Counted from the first letter of the stretch, positions 1 through 9,119 are shown. The stretch is 64,000 nt of DNA from Paenibacillus wynnii (GCF_000757885.1 NZ_JQCR01000002.1:1054001-1118000); one strand, 5' to 3'. The notes: generated from the letters alone by a model not told the origin. Numbers and translations: made by a program.

Positions 1-1262
1 CGAACCTCATGCGCTACGGAAGCCGCAAGTTCACTAATGATCTGCACTTTCTCCGAACGCTGGAGTTCATTGTTGAATAATTCCAGTTCTTTGGAGTATT
101 TAACTACCTGAGCATGGTCAAGGGCAAGTCTTCGTCCTAAAATCACAATCAAAGATAAAATAAAAATAACAAGGGCCCACTTCCAATAGTATAAATCATA
201 GTTGCCTGCACGCACATAATACCAGACCAGTTCCAATACTCCTGTAAGCGCTGCTGAACCGAACCCTACGGCAAAAATAAGAGCATCCTTATTACGTCTG
301 AAGGAGAAAATGATTACACAGGCAATGAGCAGGATAAATTGAATAATCATTATGAACCCAATAATTTTTGTGGAAACAAAATAATAAAACTCTACATACT
401 CGTTGCCGGATAGAATGTTGACAGCCATACAGCATAGGCAGAACACGGAATAGAGAACCTGAAACTTTCGGAACCGTCTGATGATGTAAAACTTACCCGG
501 ACCAAATATTTTTTCAAACAGAAAGGTAAGCGACGGTAAAAGCGACAATAGGGCAAAGTCCAAAAACATTATACTTATAGGACCTAGATAACTATAAAAA
601 GTATATATATAAGGGGAGTAAGTTATCGACAAAATCCCTGTTGAAGCAATGACTACGGCAAGGCCTGATGAAATAGTGAAATGCTCCTTGCTCAGAAAAA
701 AGGCACAAACAAACAATATGAGAGCAACAAAGATAAAGGCGCCACCCAAGATAATGTCTACTAGCCCATTCTTGGCATACTGATGGATAAGAAGGTCATG
801 CTCGCCGATAACAACCTTATCTTTTATCCCGATTCTGTCCTGAAGTGTCTCTGTCCAGATGTATAAGGTTTTACCACTGTCTTCTGTGCTTAGAGGGAAT
901 AACAGGGAATAGTTGTCTTTGATGTAATTCCGTTCACCCTCAAATATCAGAAGATCCTCTACATAAACCTTCACATGAAGGGCATATAAGGTATCAATAT
1001 ATACAGAAGGAGACGTCCACTTTACTTCTGGCAATGGGACGCGAATCCATGCGGAAGATACTCCTTTTGGCATCTGGGGTGAATTCTGGAGTGATCCTGC
1101 ATCCATCCATCCCGTCGTGCCTCTTTCGTCTCCCCATTTCATCTGCCACTTTGTTATCTCAGCAGAAGGGTGAGCATTATCGGCTGATGCATACAGCGAT
1201 CCACCGGTCATGAACACAAGAAATAGTACTGCTGCTATATGGAGAATATTCTTAACCGTCAT
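1..1262 (-). CDS. Membrane sensor histidine kinase, 7TM type (partial, C-terminus outside window)
   Basis: Translating the minus strand from the ATG at 1262 gives an open frame to the window edge. It has a signal/TM segment, an extracellular beta-rich domain, about seven hydrophobic segments, then the H-box start (residues ELAASVAHEV, His418 at 9..11). The kinase core and stop lie beyond position 1. The ATG overlaps the stop of the upstream kinase gene by 3 bases (ATGA), so the two are co-transcribed. It is clearly paralogous to the 1259..3181 product over the whole visible length (shared FEKIFGPGK and ELAASVA blocks), indicating tandem duplication. The architecture resembles 7TMR-DISM kinases. 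Unlike its neighbour it keeps the phosphoacceptor His. Ligand unknown. Confidence 0.85.
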   Translation of the reverse strand, partial: MTVKNILHIAAVLFLVFMTGGSLYASADNAHPSAEITKWQMKWGDERGTTGWMDAGSLQNSPQMPKGVSSAWIRVPLPEVKWTSPSVYIDTLYALHVKVYVEDLLIFEGERNYIKDNYSLLFPLSTEDSGKTLYIWTETLQDRIGIKDKVVIGEHDLLIHQYAKNGLVDIILGGAFIFVALILFVCAFFLSKEHFTISSGLAVVIASTGILSITYSPYIYTFYSYLGPISIMFLDFALLSLLPSLTFLFEKIFGPGKFYIIRRFRKFQVLYSVFCLCCMAVNILSGNEYVEFYYFVSTKIIGFIMIIQFILLIACVIIFSFRRNKDALIFAVGFGSAALTGVLELVWYYVRAGNYDLYYWKWALVIFILSLIVILGRRLALDHAQVVKYSKELELFNNELQRSEKVQIISELAASVAHEV

Positions 1263-3181
1263 ACGCATGCAAGCACCTCTTCCTCTTCAGGTCTGGCAAT
1301 AGGGAGCTTCACTATAACTTCAGTGCCCTCCCCCAATTGACTATGAAATTTGATAGTTCCTCTCATGGCCTCAATAATCTTGAATGTGACCATAAGACCC
1401 AGGCCTGTACCTTTGCTCTTATTAGAATAATAGGGTTCTCCAAGTCTAGCTAACTCACTGCTTTTCATACCCTCACCATTATCCCGAACACTTACGATTA
1501 TGTAGGTACTTGATTGCCAAACTGTTATAGTAATAAGCCCGTTTTCCTGTAAGGATTCCACACTGTTTTTGAGAATATTAAGGAATGCCTGTTTCAGCTT
1601 GAAAGAGCTTCCCTCCACGTAAAGTCCGGTTTGCAGCTTGAGAATAATCTCTGCTTCGCGTAGATTAGCTAAAGGAACCAGAACCCCTGCTATATGCCTA
1701 AGTTCTCCGGAAATGTCAAGCCGTTCTACCGACTCTAACTCAGGTTTGGCAAATGTGAGAAAGTCCGTGATAATCATTGCTGCCCTGTCCAGCTCTGTAA
1801 CCGCCATCTGCAAATACGTCTTCTCCTTCTGTCCGGACATCTCACCAAGAATCTGAAGGAAGCCCCGAGTAACATGTAGTGGGTTCTGAACTTCCTGCGC
1901 GACAGAAGCAGCCAGCTCGCTGATAATCTCCATCTTCTCAGATCGCTGCAAGTCATTATTGAATTTCTCCAGTTCATAGGAATAGTGTACGACCTGCTCA
2001 TGGCTTTTAATAAAACCTCGTCCCACAATAACAATCAGTGAAATAACAAGAATTACCACGCCCCACTTCCACCAATACAAGTGATAACTCCCCTCGGACA
2101 CATAGTACATGACCAGATCAGTAAATAAAGAGATCATCAGGATGGCAAACCCTCCGGAAAAAATAATACTATCTATCTTACCGCGCAACGCAGAAACGAC
2201 CGCCAATACAAGCAGGAATAAAAGCTGCAAGGCGATTAGCACCCCGGTTATGGTCTCAGCGTATAAGGCCAGACTATCCAAGCGATAGGAAAGACTTAAA
2301 TTAAGAATCCACAAGCCGCAGTATACGAGGGAATAACCAGCCATACATTTACGGACTTTGGTAACGATCTCGTTCTTTCCGGGACCAAATATCTTTTCAA
2401 AAAACAGAATAGACGAAACTAGCAATGTAATTAAAGCCAGATTGTAAAGGATATTTACTAATCTGCCGGGATTGCTCTGCAGAATGGGGAGAAAAGCAGA
2501 GTTCGTAATCACCAACGTCCCGCAGGATAAAATAACGAGCACAAGCAAAAAGCCGCTGAAGAACAGCTCCCTCTTCAAAAATATAGAGCAAACGGCAAAC
2601 ACCGAAGCCATAAAAATTAATGATGCTCCAATGAAAAGATCCATTACATCCTGCTTCACGTAAAGAGCTAGCAGCTTGCCGTAACTTCCGTATAAAATGC
2701 TGCCTTCAATACCAATGTTGCCCTCCCCGCCACTGCTCTTTACATAAAGTTGTTCCCCTGTTAGCTCTCGTGATAAGGGGATTAGAACCTTGGTTCCTTT
2801 ACCCTTAATTGCACCGTTAGAATTGTATATTAATACGTTGTTCGCATATGCCTTAATTTCTTCTCCATAAATGTAATCAATCAGCACCGCAGAGTTATCT
2901 AAGTTGTCCGGTAATGTTATTCGTGTCCAGACAGATGATACTCCCTTTGGAGCTTCCAGTCTTTCAGTATTCGAACTGACGTGCATCCATTCCCCTTCAA
3001 AACCGTTCAAGCTGTCGTCAGGGTTTGCAGTTCCTCCTGCATGACTCCATTTCATTTCCCAACCCGGCAGCACAGATCCTGCGGGTCCGCCCCACTTTAA
3101 TATAATTCCTAGTGTAACTATAGCAATCAACAGCAGCATAATTCCAATTACCACTACTGCTTTATGTAAAGACAATCTCAT
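1259..3181 (-). CDS. Membrane sensor histidine kinase, 7TM type, with degenerate H-box
   Basis: 640 aa. N-terminal TM (about 8-28), an extracellular galactose-binding-like domain (about 40-165), seven hydrophobic segments (about 175-390), a short coiled region, a dimerisation/H-box region from about 415, and an HATPase_c domain (N-box NSVESL, G1 DNGEGM, G2 KGTGLGL) to about 630. In the H-box the expected His is Gln429 (codon 1895..1897) and the following Arg is also Gln (1886..1888): SVAQEVQNPL instead of SVAHEVRNPL. ATP-binding motifs look intact, so it may bind ATP but should not autophosphorylate on the usual residue. First gene of a two-kinase operon, with no response regulator next to it in the window. 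The start is the ATG 3181. Confidence 0.85.
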   Translation of the reverse strand: MRLSLHKAVVVIGIMLLLIAIVTLGIILKWGGPAGSVLPGWEMKWSHAGGTANPDDSLNGFEGEWMHVSSNTERLEAPKGVSSVWTRITLPDNLDNSAVLIDYIYGEEIKAYANNVLIYNSNGAIKGKGTKVLIPLSRELTGEQLYVKSSGGEGNIGIEGSILYGSYGKLLALYVKQDVMDLFIGASLIFMASVFAVCSIFLKRELFFSGFLLVLVILSCGTLVITNSAFLPILQSNPGRLVNILYNLALITLLVSSILFFEKIFGPGKNEIVTKVRKCMAGYSLVYCGLWILNLSLSYRLDSLALYAETITGVLIALQLLFLLVLAVVSALRGKIDSIIFSGGFAILMISLFTDLVMYYVSEGSYHLYWWKWGVVILVISLIVIVGRGFIKSHEQVVHYSYELEKFNNDLQRSEKMEIISELAASVAQEVQNPLHVTRGFLQILGEMSGQKEKTYLQMAVTELDRAAMIITDFLTFAKPELESVERLDISGELRHIAGVLVPLANLREAEIILKLQTGLYVEGSSFKLKQAFLNILKNSVESLQENGLITITVWQSSTYIIVSVRDNGEGMKSSELARLGEPYYSNKSKGTGLGLMVTFKIIEAMRGTIKFHSQLGEGTEVIVKLPIARPEEEEVLACV

Positions 3182-3436
3182 ATGGACACCTCAAATAAAT
3201 CATTGATTGGAAATTACCAGGCTTATGATATTAATTTTCGACACGCTTCGAGTTATACCTTCCTAATTCTGCAAATTACCGCGATTAAGGACGAATTATT
3301 GATAAGAAATGTTTAATGCTTGTCCTAACTGAATATATTAAGACTGGTGGATGTATCCATACCGATTCGATACCGTGTAAAAGGGTAAAGAAGTTATATA
3401 GCCTTTGAAATCCTTATGCTACTGGAGGACAAACCT

Positions 3437-3661
3437 ATGAGTGTCTTTAAATCATCACAAGCAGAAGCTAACGAGCCCGACTCTTTGATAACCGAACGCG
3501 ATATTGATGAGAAGTTCGGGTTATTTCAAGAAGATTCGTTCCCAGACGCCTTAGCGGATCAGGACCAAAAAGAGGCCATTAATCATGCACTTCCTAAAGA
3601 AGAGGCTGCCTACAGTGAAATAAAAGGAACTAAGGATAAGGAGCTGAACAAGTATGACTGA
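3437..3661 (+). CDS. Small acidic hypothetical protein
   Basis: 74 aa if started at the ATG 3437, which has GGAGG at 3424..3428, 8 bases upstream; an earlier in-frame ATG at 3416 lies before that site and is less likely. Very hydrophilic and rich in Asp, Glu and Lys, with no signal peptide or TM segment and no domain I recognise. It overlaps the next gene by 8 bases, so the two are probably translated together. Function unknown; the composition would suit a soluble, perhaps spore- or stress-related small protein, but that is only a guess. Confidence 0.7.
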   Translation: MSVFKSSQAEANEPDSLITERDIDEKFGLFQEDSFPDALADQDQKEAINHALPKEEAAYSEIKGTKDKELNKYD

Positions 3662-4118
3662 TGCTTATAAAAAGACAGAAGCAGACATCGCTTATGAACG
3701 TTACAATAAAATGGGAAGCGTTACGTCCGATGAGGATATACCTGTAGTAGAATTTCAGCAACCCACTCAGGCTACAGCCGCTCGTCTAGATGGGGTTGGC
3801 GATGAGGAAATCGATTCTGTCCTGGTCAATGATGATCATCTCTCTTCAGATATCGGCCTGAATAACTTAAATGCTTTGGATCGGGATGAGGTGCTCGAGT
3901 CCGATGCCATTGAATTCGCTATGGCCGCCGGACTGACAGGAAACGCTATAGATTATGCCAAGGAAGATTTAGAGGGGATTGGTGAAGAAGAGGATCTTCC
4001 TCTGGAGGATGTGCCGGACGCCGATGAAATTGAGTCTGATACCCCGGTTGATCCAGCCTCTCCTCCCCAAGTCATTGTACACGGCACTGATTTAATTAAT
4101 GGGTCAAAGGGAGAATAA
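3654..4118 (+). CDS. Acidic hypothetical protein
   Basis: 154 aa, strongly acidic with many DE clusters (for example GIGEEEDLPLEDVPDADEIE), no membrane segment or Cys. The start ATG lies inside the 3' end of the preceding small gene and has AAGGAG about 11 bases upstream. A rho-independent terminator follows 22 bases after the stop, so the two small genes form a complete bicistronic unit. No family recognised. The Glu/Asp-rich C-terminal third looks disordered. Confidence 0.75.
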   Translation: MTDAYKKTEADIAYERYNKMGSVTSDEDIPVVEFQQPTQATAARLDGVGDEEIDSVLVNDDHLSSDIGLNNLNALDRDEVLESDAIEFAMAAGLTGNAIDYAKEDLEGIGEEEDLPLEDVPDADEIESDTPVDPASPPQVIVHGTDLINGSKGE

Positions 4119-4140
4119 CGGCCTTCATGGCTTATAAAAA

Positions 4141-4186
4141 AGGGTTATCCCTCAGCCGACAGGCGATAGGGATAGCCCTTTTTTTG
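4141..4186 (+). terminator. Rho-independent terminator
   Basis: Twelve-base stem (AGGGTTATCCCT with AGGGATAGCCCT, one wobble pair) followed by seven T. Ends the 3437..4118 unit. Confidence 0.85.
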
Positions 4187-4260
4187 CAAATACCGTGAAA
4201 AACAAGTTATGATAAACTAAGACATTTGAGATCATCCAAGCTAAAGGAGAGAAGTAAACC

Positions 4261-5025
4261 GTGAAATTCACAAGAAGAAAATCGACTCTGTTGTTAATGA
4301 TGATGTGTTTGCTGCTGGTCATTGTAGCAGGCTGCGGTAACAAACCAAGCAATAACAGCAGTAGTAATGAGACCGCTAACAGCAATTCGAGTACCAACAA
4401 CGGCACCAGCAGCGGGGCCGCAGGAAATACCGCCGGCAACGAGGCCAGTCCCGCTCCCCAAGAAACAGCTACTGCTCCAACGGAAGGTGTCCCTTCGGAA
4501 ACAGCAAGCCATCCTGTAGTAACCATTGAGATGAACGACGGCGGCATCATCCAAGCAGAGCTTTATCCCGAGGTTGCACCGAATACAGTAAACAATTTCA
4601 TCTCGCTGATTCAAAAGGGCTTTTATAACGGTACTATTTTCCACAGAGTTATTCCTGGCTTCATGATTCAAGGCGGTGACCCAGACGGAACTGGTATGGG
4701 CGGACCCGGATACGGCATAACTGGTGAATTCTCCAGTAATGGATTTGTGAATAACCTGCTGCATACAGAAGGTATTCTATCCATGGCAAGATCACAGGAC
4801 GCCAACTCCGCCGGATCGCAATTTTTCGTGATGACAGCGGCTGCTCCGCATTTGGATGGAGATTATACTCCTTTTGGTAAAGTTACGGAGGGCCTTGAAA
4901 TCGTGAGCGCCATCGTTAACCTGCCCCGTGACAGCAGTGACCGTCCAGAACAGCCGCCTGTGATGAAAAAGGTAACGGTTGATACGCTTGGTGTCACTTA
5001 CCCGGAACCGCAAAAAGTACAGTAA
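4261..5025 (+). CDS. Lipoprotein peptidyl-prolyl isomerase (cyclophilin type)
   Basis: 254 aa, GTG start preceded by AAAGGAGAG. A lipoprotein signal ends in VAGC (Cys about residue 22), followed by a 60-residue Asn/Ser/Thr/Gly/Ala linker, then a cyclophilin domain (about 83-245). Visible cyclophilin motifs are FHRVIPGFMIQGGDP (catalytic Arg), the SMAR block, SAGSQFF and FGKV. It should catalyse proline isomerisation in exported proteins on the outer face of the membrane. Monocistronic: own ribosome site, shared bidirectional terminator downstream. It differs from cytoplasmic PpiB by the lipid anchor and spacer. Family assignment is firm; client proteins are unknown. Confidence 0.93.
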   Translation: MKFTRRKSTLLLMMMCLLLVIVAGCGNKPSNNSSSNETANSNSSTNNGTSSGAAGNTAGNEASPAPQETATAPTEGVPSETASHPVVTIEMNDGGIIQAELYPEVAPNTVNNFISLIQKGFYNGTIFHRVIPGFMIQGGDPDGTGMGGPGYGITGEFSSNGFVNNLLHTEGILSMARSQDANSAGSQFFVMTAAAPHLDGDYTPFGKVTEGLEIVSAIVNLPRDSSDRPEQPPVMKKVTVDTLGVTYPEPQKVQ

Positions 5026-5053
5026 TTAACTGAACTGTGGTTGCTCAACAATA

Positions 5054-5105
5054 AAACTCGGCAGCTTCCCATGTAACGATCGGGACGAGCTTGCCGAGTT
5101 TTTGT
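5054..5105. terminator. Bidirectional terminator
   Basis: Stem AACTCGGCA (5055..5063) with TGCCGAGTT (5092..5100) and a T-rich tail on the plus side, A-run on the other side. It lies between convergent genes ending at 5025 and 5125. Confidence 0.8.
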
Positions 5106-5124
5106 TGTTTATTAGATAAAAACT

Positions 5125-5469
5125 TTACTGAAAATAGGTGTTTCTAGTCTTCCATTGCTCCAGCTTGATGAACACCCAAAACCCATAAATACCAAGGGTG
5201 ATAATCGATAATAGCAGCCATTTGATCCATTGTCCGAATAAACTAACGGCTGTCCCCTCAAAACGCAAACGACGTCCTTCGACCACAGTATGCTCCACTT
5301 TCCAACGATAAATCATAACCACAGACCAAGGATAGCAGATCCCTAAGGTACACATCGTCACTAACCAGCCAACTAGACACCAACCGACGTATTCCAGAAG
5401 TGAGCCGTCAAAATAAGACTCTCCTCTTCCGTAGTGAACAGTCGTATCCATATTTATAGCAGACATCAT
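5125..5469 (-). CDS. Small DUF898-like membrane protein
   Basis: 114 aa with two repeated membrane hairpins: VGWCLVGWLVTMCTLGICYPW and IKWLLLSIITLGIYGFW, each followed by a Trp/Lys-containing segment (YRWKVEHTVVEGRRL, IKLEQWKTRN). This repeat is typical of short DUF898/YjgN-like integral membrane proteins. The ATG at 5469 has AAGGTGG nearby; a second ATG follows at once, so the start is uncertain by one codon. Monocistronic, convergent with the cyclophilin gene. Function of the family is not known to me. Confidence 0.75.
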   Translation of the reverse strand: MMSAINMDTTVHYGRGESYFDGSLLEYVGWCLVGWLVTMCTLGICYPWSVVMIYRWKVEHTVVEGRRLRFEGTAVSLFGQWIKWLLLSIITLGIYGFWVFIKLEQWKTRNTYFQ

Positions 5470-5571
5470 CTACCACCTTCTTCTTCAATATGGACCTATT
5501 TTCCTAATTATCCAATAAAATAACCATGATGTTTTTCACCATAAATCCAATAAATGCTTAATTACATGTAT

Positions 5572-6666
5572 TTATCTTCTGCTGATGGCATGGTGACCGT
5601 CACGCAGGAAGGTACTCCGGCTGTTTTTTAACAAATGAATTCGTTCCATAGCCAGCTGATCTGCAGCTGCATAGGTTGGAATGCCGCTTGTACGTGACAT
5701 CTCCAACACACGGCTAATGTTGTCATAAATCTTCGCTACCTGCTTATACGCACGATCCTTATTGTAGCCGTTTAGTTCATCGGCAATATTGATTACGCCT
5801 CCCGCATTAATGACGTAATCCGGTGCATACACAATGCCTAATTCATGGAGAGCATCGCCATGCCGCGGCTCTTTTAGCTGATTGTTGGCCGCACCGGCAA
5901 TAACCTTTGCCTTCATAAGCAGAAGGGAATCATCATTAATAGTAGCACCCAGTGCGCACGGAGCATAAATATCACAGTCTACGCTGACAATGTCAGCCGG
6001 ATCAACGGCAGTGGCTCCATAGGCCGCAACGGCACGCTGCGCAGCATCCTTGTGGATATCTGTTACGATAAGCTGCGCTCCCTCTTCATGAAGATATTTG
6101 CAAAGAGTAAAAGCCACATTGCCAACACCTTGAACAGCTACCCGCTTACCTTCTAGAGATTCAGAGCCGAAAGCCGCTTTCGCCGCCGCCTTCATTCCCT
6201 GATAAACACCAAAGGCTGTGGCTGGGGAAGGATTGCCGGAGGAACCATACGTTGTAGATGTTCCGGTAACATAATCTGTCTCCTGATAAATAATGTTCAT
6301 ATCCTCTTCCGTTGTTCCCACATCTTCAGCTGTAATATAACGTCCGTTCAAACCCTGAATGTATCGGCCGAAGGCTCGGAACATGGCTTCATTCTTATCT
6401 TTTTTGGGATCACCAATGATAACCGTTTTTCCTCCACCCAAATTCAGACCGGATATCGCATTTTTATAAGTCATACCTTTAGCCAGACGAAGAGCATCAA
6501 TGATCGCATCCTCCTCTGTAGCATAGGTCCACATCCGTGTCCCGCCCAGTGCCGGTCCTAGTGTCGTATCATGTATCGCTATGATGGCTTTTAATCCCGA
6601 GGCCTTATCCTGACAAAATAACACCTCTTCATAATCGTCCCTCTCCAATGCTGCAAACAACTCCAT
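5572..6666 (-). CDS. bcd: Leucine (branched-chain amino acid) dehydrogenase
   Basis: 364 aa from the ATG 6666, the same length as B. subtilis Bcd and with the same N-terminus (MELF). The ATG nine bases further upstream sits too close to the AGGAG site. Domain order: Glu/Leu/Phe/Val dehydrogenase dimerisation domain with catalytic lysine region ([15 protein letters not shown]), then a Rossmann domain ([18 protein letters not shown]) and the [12 protein letters not shown] block. It oxidatively deaminates Leu, Val and Ile with NAD to 2-oxo acids, feeding branched fatty acid precursors. No bkd genes adjoin it here. Repeat array A occupies its upstream region. Confidence 0.95.
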   Translation of the reverse strand: MELFAALERDDYEEVLFCQDKASGLKAIIAIHDTTLGPALGGTRMWTYATEEDAIIDALRLAKGMTYKNAISGLNLGGGKTVIIGDPKKDKNEAMFRAFGRYIQGLNGRYITAEDVGTTEEDMNIIYQETDYVTGTSTTYGSSGNPSPATAFGVYQGMKAAAKAAFGSESLEGKRVAVQGVGNVAFTLCKYLHEEGAQLIVTDIHKDAAQRAVAAYGATAVDPADIVSVDCDIYAPCALGATINDDSLLLMKAKVIAGAANNQLKEPRHGDALHELGIVYAPDYVINAGGVINIADELNGYNKDRAYKQVAKIYDNISRVLEMSRTSGIPTYAAADQLAMERIHLLKNSRSTFLRDGHHAISRR

Positions 6667-6820
6667 GTTCTCCATTCTCCTATCTCTCTTTAACTATCTT
6701 TGTGTTGCTCATGCTCATGTTACTCCCACAGTGTATTATTTTATGTAAAATTCAATGGGTGCGGCGTTAAAATAACGGTGCGGCGTGCGATTAACTTAAG
6801 GATGCATGTACAGAAGTACA

Positions 6821-7010
6821 TTTAGTTGTAGATTATACAATTAAAACACCCTATGTATCTATGAAAAAGGAAATAGTTGCAGTTAATACATCTATAATTT
6901 GGGTTTTACCTGTAAAGAGGCTTCTCCTCCATTTTTAGTTGCATAAAGTGCAATTAAAGGAGATTGAGTGGGCTAAACGCTTGAAATAGGTGTAGAAACT
7001 ACAACTAAAT
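6821..7010. repeat. Palindrome array A (four 26-bp motifs)
   Basis: Motif starts at 6821, 6872, 6934 and 6985, spacing 51, 62 and 51 bp. Each fits TARNTGYA, five variable bases, TRCANNTA, an imperfect palindrome with A/T flanks. A further similar palindrome (TGTAC-AGAA-GTACA) precedes the first. The array fills most of the 6667..7034 gene gap, between the 3' end of the 7035..7358 gene and the start of bcd. See findings for the family. Confidence 0.85.
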
Positions 7011-7034
7011 ATATCGCTCGATTGAAACACATGC

Positions 7035-7358
7035 TTACTCCCAGTACTGATCCGGCCGATACTCAATCTCCGACTGCACAGACAGCGTCAAGCACCCTGA
7101 CGATTCATCATAGGCAACCGAATTGTCACCAACATAATACCAATGCTTAATCACAGGTCCACTTGCCGGTTCCTCGAAACGAAAAACATTCAGCTCGGAC
7201 TTCTGCTCCACTACCGCCGCACCTTTGTCAGCGGGTACACCGCAAATCGTGATCAGCGTAAGGTCACCTTTCTTATCAAAGGTGTAGTTCAGCCCCTCTG
7301 TGCTACTGATGAACATGCGACCTGTAACCGAGTGCTTAACCAATACTCTTTCATGCAT
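7035..7358 (-). CDS. Hypothetical protein downstream of pirin
   Basis: 107 aa, ATG at 7358 with an ideal AGGAGG site seven bases upstream. Soluble, beta-rich looking (alternating hydrophobic strands, Trp/Tyr near the C-terminus: HWYYVGDNSVAY, YRPDQYWE). No domain recognised. It lies 90 bases downstream of the pirin gene on the same strand and is separated from it by two tandem hairpin repeats, so the pair is probably an operon with processing or attenuation between them. Confidence 0.7.
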   Translation of the reverse strand: MHERVLVKHSVTGRMFISSTEGLNYTFDKKGDLTLITICGVPADKGAAVVEQKSELNVFRFEEPASGPVIKHWYYVGDNSVAYDESSGCLTLSVQSEIEYRPDQYWE

Positions 7359-7371
7359 CGTTTAACCTCCT

Positions 7372-7448
7372 ATAAGCTTTGCGTAGCAAAGCTCACTTCG
7401 TAAGCATTCACATAAGCTTTGCCTAGCAAAGCTCACTTCGTAAGCATT
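7372..7448. repeat. Tandem hairpin repeat (2 x 37 bp, period 40)
   Basis: Two copies at 7372..7408 and 7412..7448 differ at one base. Each contains the hairpin AGCTTTGC-GTA (or CTA)-GCAAAGCT followed by CACTTCGTAAGC. The second copy touches the pirin stop codon and the first runs into the AGGAGG site of the next gene on the minus strand. Confidence 0.85.
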
Positions 7449-8150
7449 TTAAGGTAGATCAATCAGCATAAGAAAAGCACCCTCCGGCGCAGCAAGGTTA
7501 AGCTCACTAATCTCCTCAATTCGTGCCGAATCACCCGGGAGCAACAGAGACTCATCGCCTAACTGCAGTTGTCCCTCCATTAAATATATAAAAGTACGTC
7601 TTCCCGCTTCTTGGTTAAACACCAGTTCCTGCCCTTCGCTCATGCGTCCCAGATAAATGGTCATATCCTGAGCAATATCCACGACCTCTTCTGCGCCTAC
7701 ACCAGCCACAACAGGAAGCAGCACGCCTTCGAGCTTCACGGGATCGAATCGTCCAGTCATATACGATGGTTCAGTTCCGCGTACTCGGGGCATAAACCAT
7801 AGTTGCAGCAGACGAACAGGCTCATCCTCTGACGGATTATGTTCCGTATGAATTGCACCCGTACCTGCCGACATCCGCTGAATGCCGCCGAAGGTGGTTT
7901 CGGCTACATTACCTAAGTTATCCTCATGCCGCAACCTTCCGGACAATACAATCGAGACGATCTCCATATCGCTGTGCGGATGAGCACCAAACCCTCTACC
8001 GGGAGCAATAGTGTCGTCGTTGCAGACCCTCATGGGACCAAACCTCGTATTATCAGGATCGTAGAAATCCCCGAACGAAAAGATGTGACTGCCCTTAAGC
8101 CAGCCATGACCAAAGTGATGGGCGGATTCCGCTGAGTATACCTGGATCAT
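7449..8150 (-). CDS. Pirin family protein
   Basis: 233 aa when started at the ATG 8150, which follows AAGGAGG with proper spacing; the longer reading frame to 8168 starts inside that site. Bicupin: an N-terminal cupin with metal-binding residues FGAHPHSDMEIVSIVLSG and a His/Glu further on (HTEHNPSEDE), and a degenerate C-terminal cupin ending in LLPGDSARI. Members of the YhaK/YhhW type act as quercetin 2,3-dioxygenases in vitro, with uncertain cellular role. Upstream of the 7035..7358 gene on the same strand. Confidence 0.9.
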   Translation of the reverse strand: MIQVYSAESAHHFGHGWLKGSHIFSFGDFYDPDNTRFGPMRVCNDDTIAPGRGFGAHPHSDMEIVSIVLSGRLRHEDNLGNVAETTFGGIQRMSAGTGAIHTEHNPSEDEPVRLLQLWFMPRVRGTEPSYMTGRFDPVKLEGVLLPVVAGVGAEEVVDIAQDMTIYLGRMSEGQELVFNQEAGRRTFIYLMEGQLQLGDESLLLPGDSARIEEISELNLAAPEGAFLMLIDLP

Positions 8151-8301
8151 TGTATCCCTCCTTGTCATTCAAGCTTAAAAATATTGTAGCAGAAAGTGGA
8201 GGGAAACAAAAAAACAGCAGCCCGCCCTTTAGATCGAAACCGTTGGGATAAAATGCAACTCACCTTCTCATACTAAGAATAAAAAGATGGAGGTGAATGT
8301 C

Positions 8302-8472
8302 ATGCCGAAAAATAGTGCAGATCCCAAATATGACCGTGCAGATAATAAAGCAGATCGAAAAGAGTATCAACAAAGTGTAGATAATTTCACTAAAGAAGCC
8401 AAAACGGTGACAAGCGAGAAAGCTGCCGATTATGTCCCAAGTTTAAATAATGTTCCCAAAAATGAAATTTAA
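8302..8472 (+). CDS. Small hydrophilic hypothetical protein
   Basis: 56 aa from the ATG 8302, preceded by GGAGGTG (8289..8295); an earlier in-frame ATG at 8287 overlaps that site. Lys/Asp/Asn-rich with no hydrophobic stretch. It has its own ribosome site and a good terminator directly downstream, so it is a genuine single-gene unit. The composition resembles small Bacillales stress or spore proteins, but I recognise no named family. Confidence 0.65.
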   Translation: MPKNSADPKYDRADNKADRKEYQQSVDNFTKEAKTVTSEKAADYVPSLNNVPKNEI

Positions 8473-8480
8473 GTAGCAAT

Positions 8481-8523
8481 AAAGCTGCTCTACCGTCTCT
8501 TTATGACGGGAAAGCAGCTTTTT
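8481..8523 (+). terminator. Rho-independent terminator
   Basis: Outer stem AAAGCTGCT with AGCAGCTTT and inner stem CCGTC with GACGG, then five T. Follows the small gene ending at 8472. Confidence 0.85.
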
Positions 8524-8558
8524 GTGTAGACTCTAAATTCAGATTCATGAGTGTCGGA

Positions 8559-9119
8559 TCAATCCGGCATAAACATTCCTATTAAAATAAAGATCCAGGA
8601 TAGCGAACCCAGCACAATTAACAGTATTTGTCGTCCCCGCAATCCAGTTCTTCTGGGTTTACCGACCTGAACCTTATCCCATAAATCATTTAAGACACTT
8701 TGTACCATTGCAAGCGGAAGGGTAGATATGAAACATAACAACCAATAAGGATCAGATAACCTCATTAGTACGAACGAGATAGTGATCACCAAAACGATAG
8801 GACCCGGATAGATATCGCGTTCAACTTCCCTTTCCTTGATTAAATCACGATATTCTTTATGCGTTTTATAAATTAGAAAGAAATTATAAATAGGAATAAA
8901 TAATCCTACTGTTCTTAATTGAGGGCTGAAATTCAGGAATTTATAAGCTTTTATCCTTGTCCAATTTTTGTAATACCAGTAGATATCATAGACTCCAAAC
9001 GTAAGTATAGATAAAAGTGCAAATTGCCATACCGGTTGGTAAAAAGAAAACGGGTCTTGCTGTAACTCAAAGTAACTGTTCGATTTGATCTTTCCTATTT
9101 GTGCCATGTAAGTAGTCAT
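8559..9119 (-). CDS. Multi-pass membrane protein, DUF4234-like
   Basis: 186 aa with about four to five hydrophobic segments (LLSILTFGVYDIYWYY, VGLFIPIYNFFLIY, IVLVITISFVLM, WLLCFISTLPLAMV, ILLIVLGSLSWIFILIGMF). The TFGVYDIYWYYKNW segment with its aromatic tail resembles the DUF4234 membrane-hairpin motif. Function unknown. The 5' region holds a structured leader that looks like a c-di-GMP-I riboswitch with terminator, which would place this gene under cyclic dinucleotide control; that link is inference. The ATG 9119 has only a weak upstream ribosome site. Confidence 0.7.
   Translation of the reverse strand: MTTYMAQIGKIKSNSYFELQQDPFSFYQPVWQFALLSILTFGVYDIYWYYKNWTRIKAYKFLNFSPQLRTVGLFIPIYNFFLIYKTHKEYRDLIKEREVERDIYPGPIVLVITISFVLMRLSDPYWLLCFISTLPLAMVQSVLNDLWDKVQVGKPRRTGLRGRQILLIVLGSLSWIFILIGMFMPD

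Noticed and set aside
6821..7010. CRISPR array (also the other palindrome arrays)
   Set aside because: Repeats are diverged, spacers alternate between 25 and 36 bp, copies number only four to six, and no cas gene is present.
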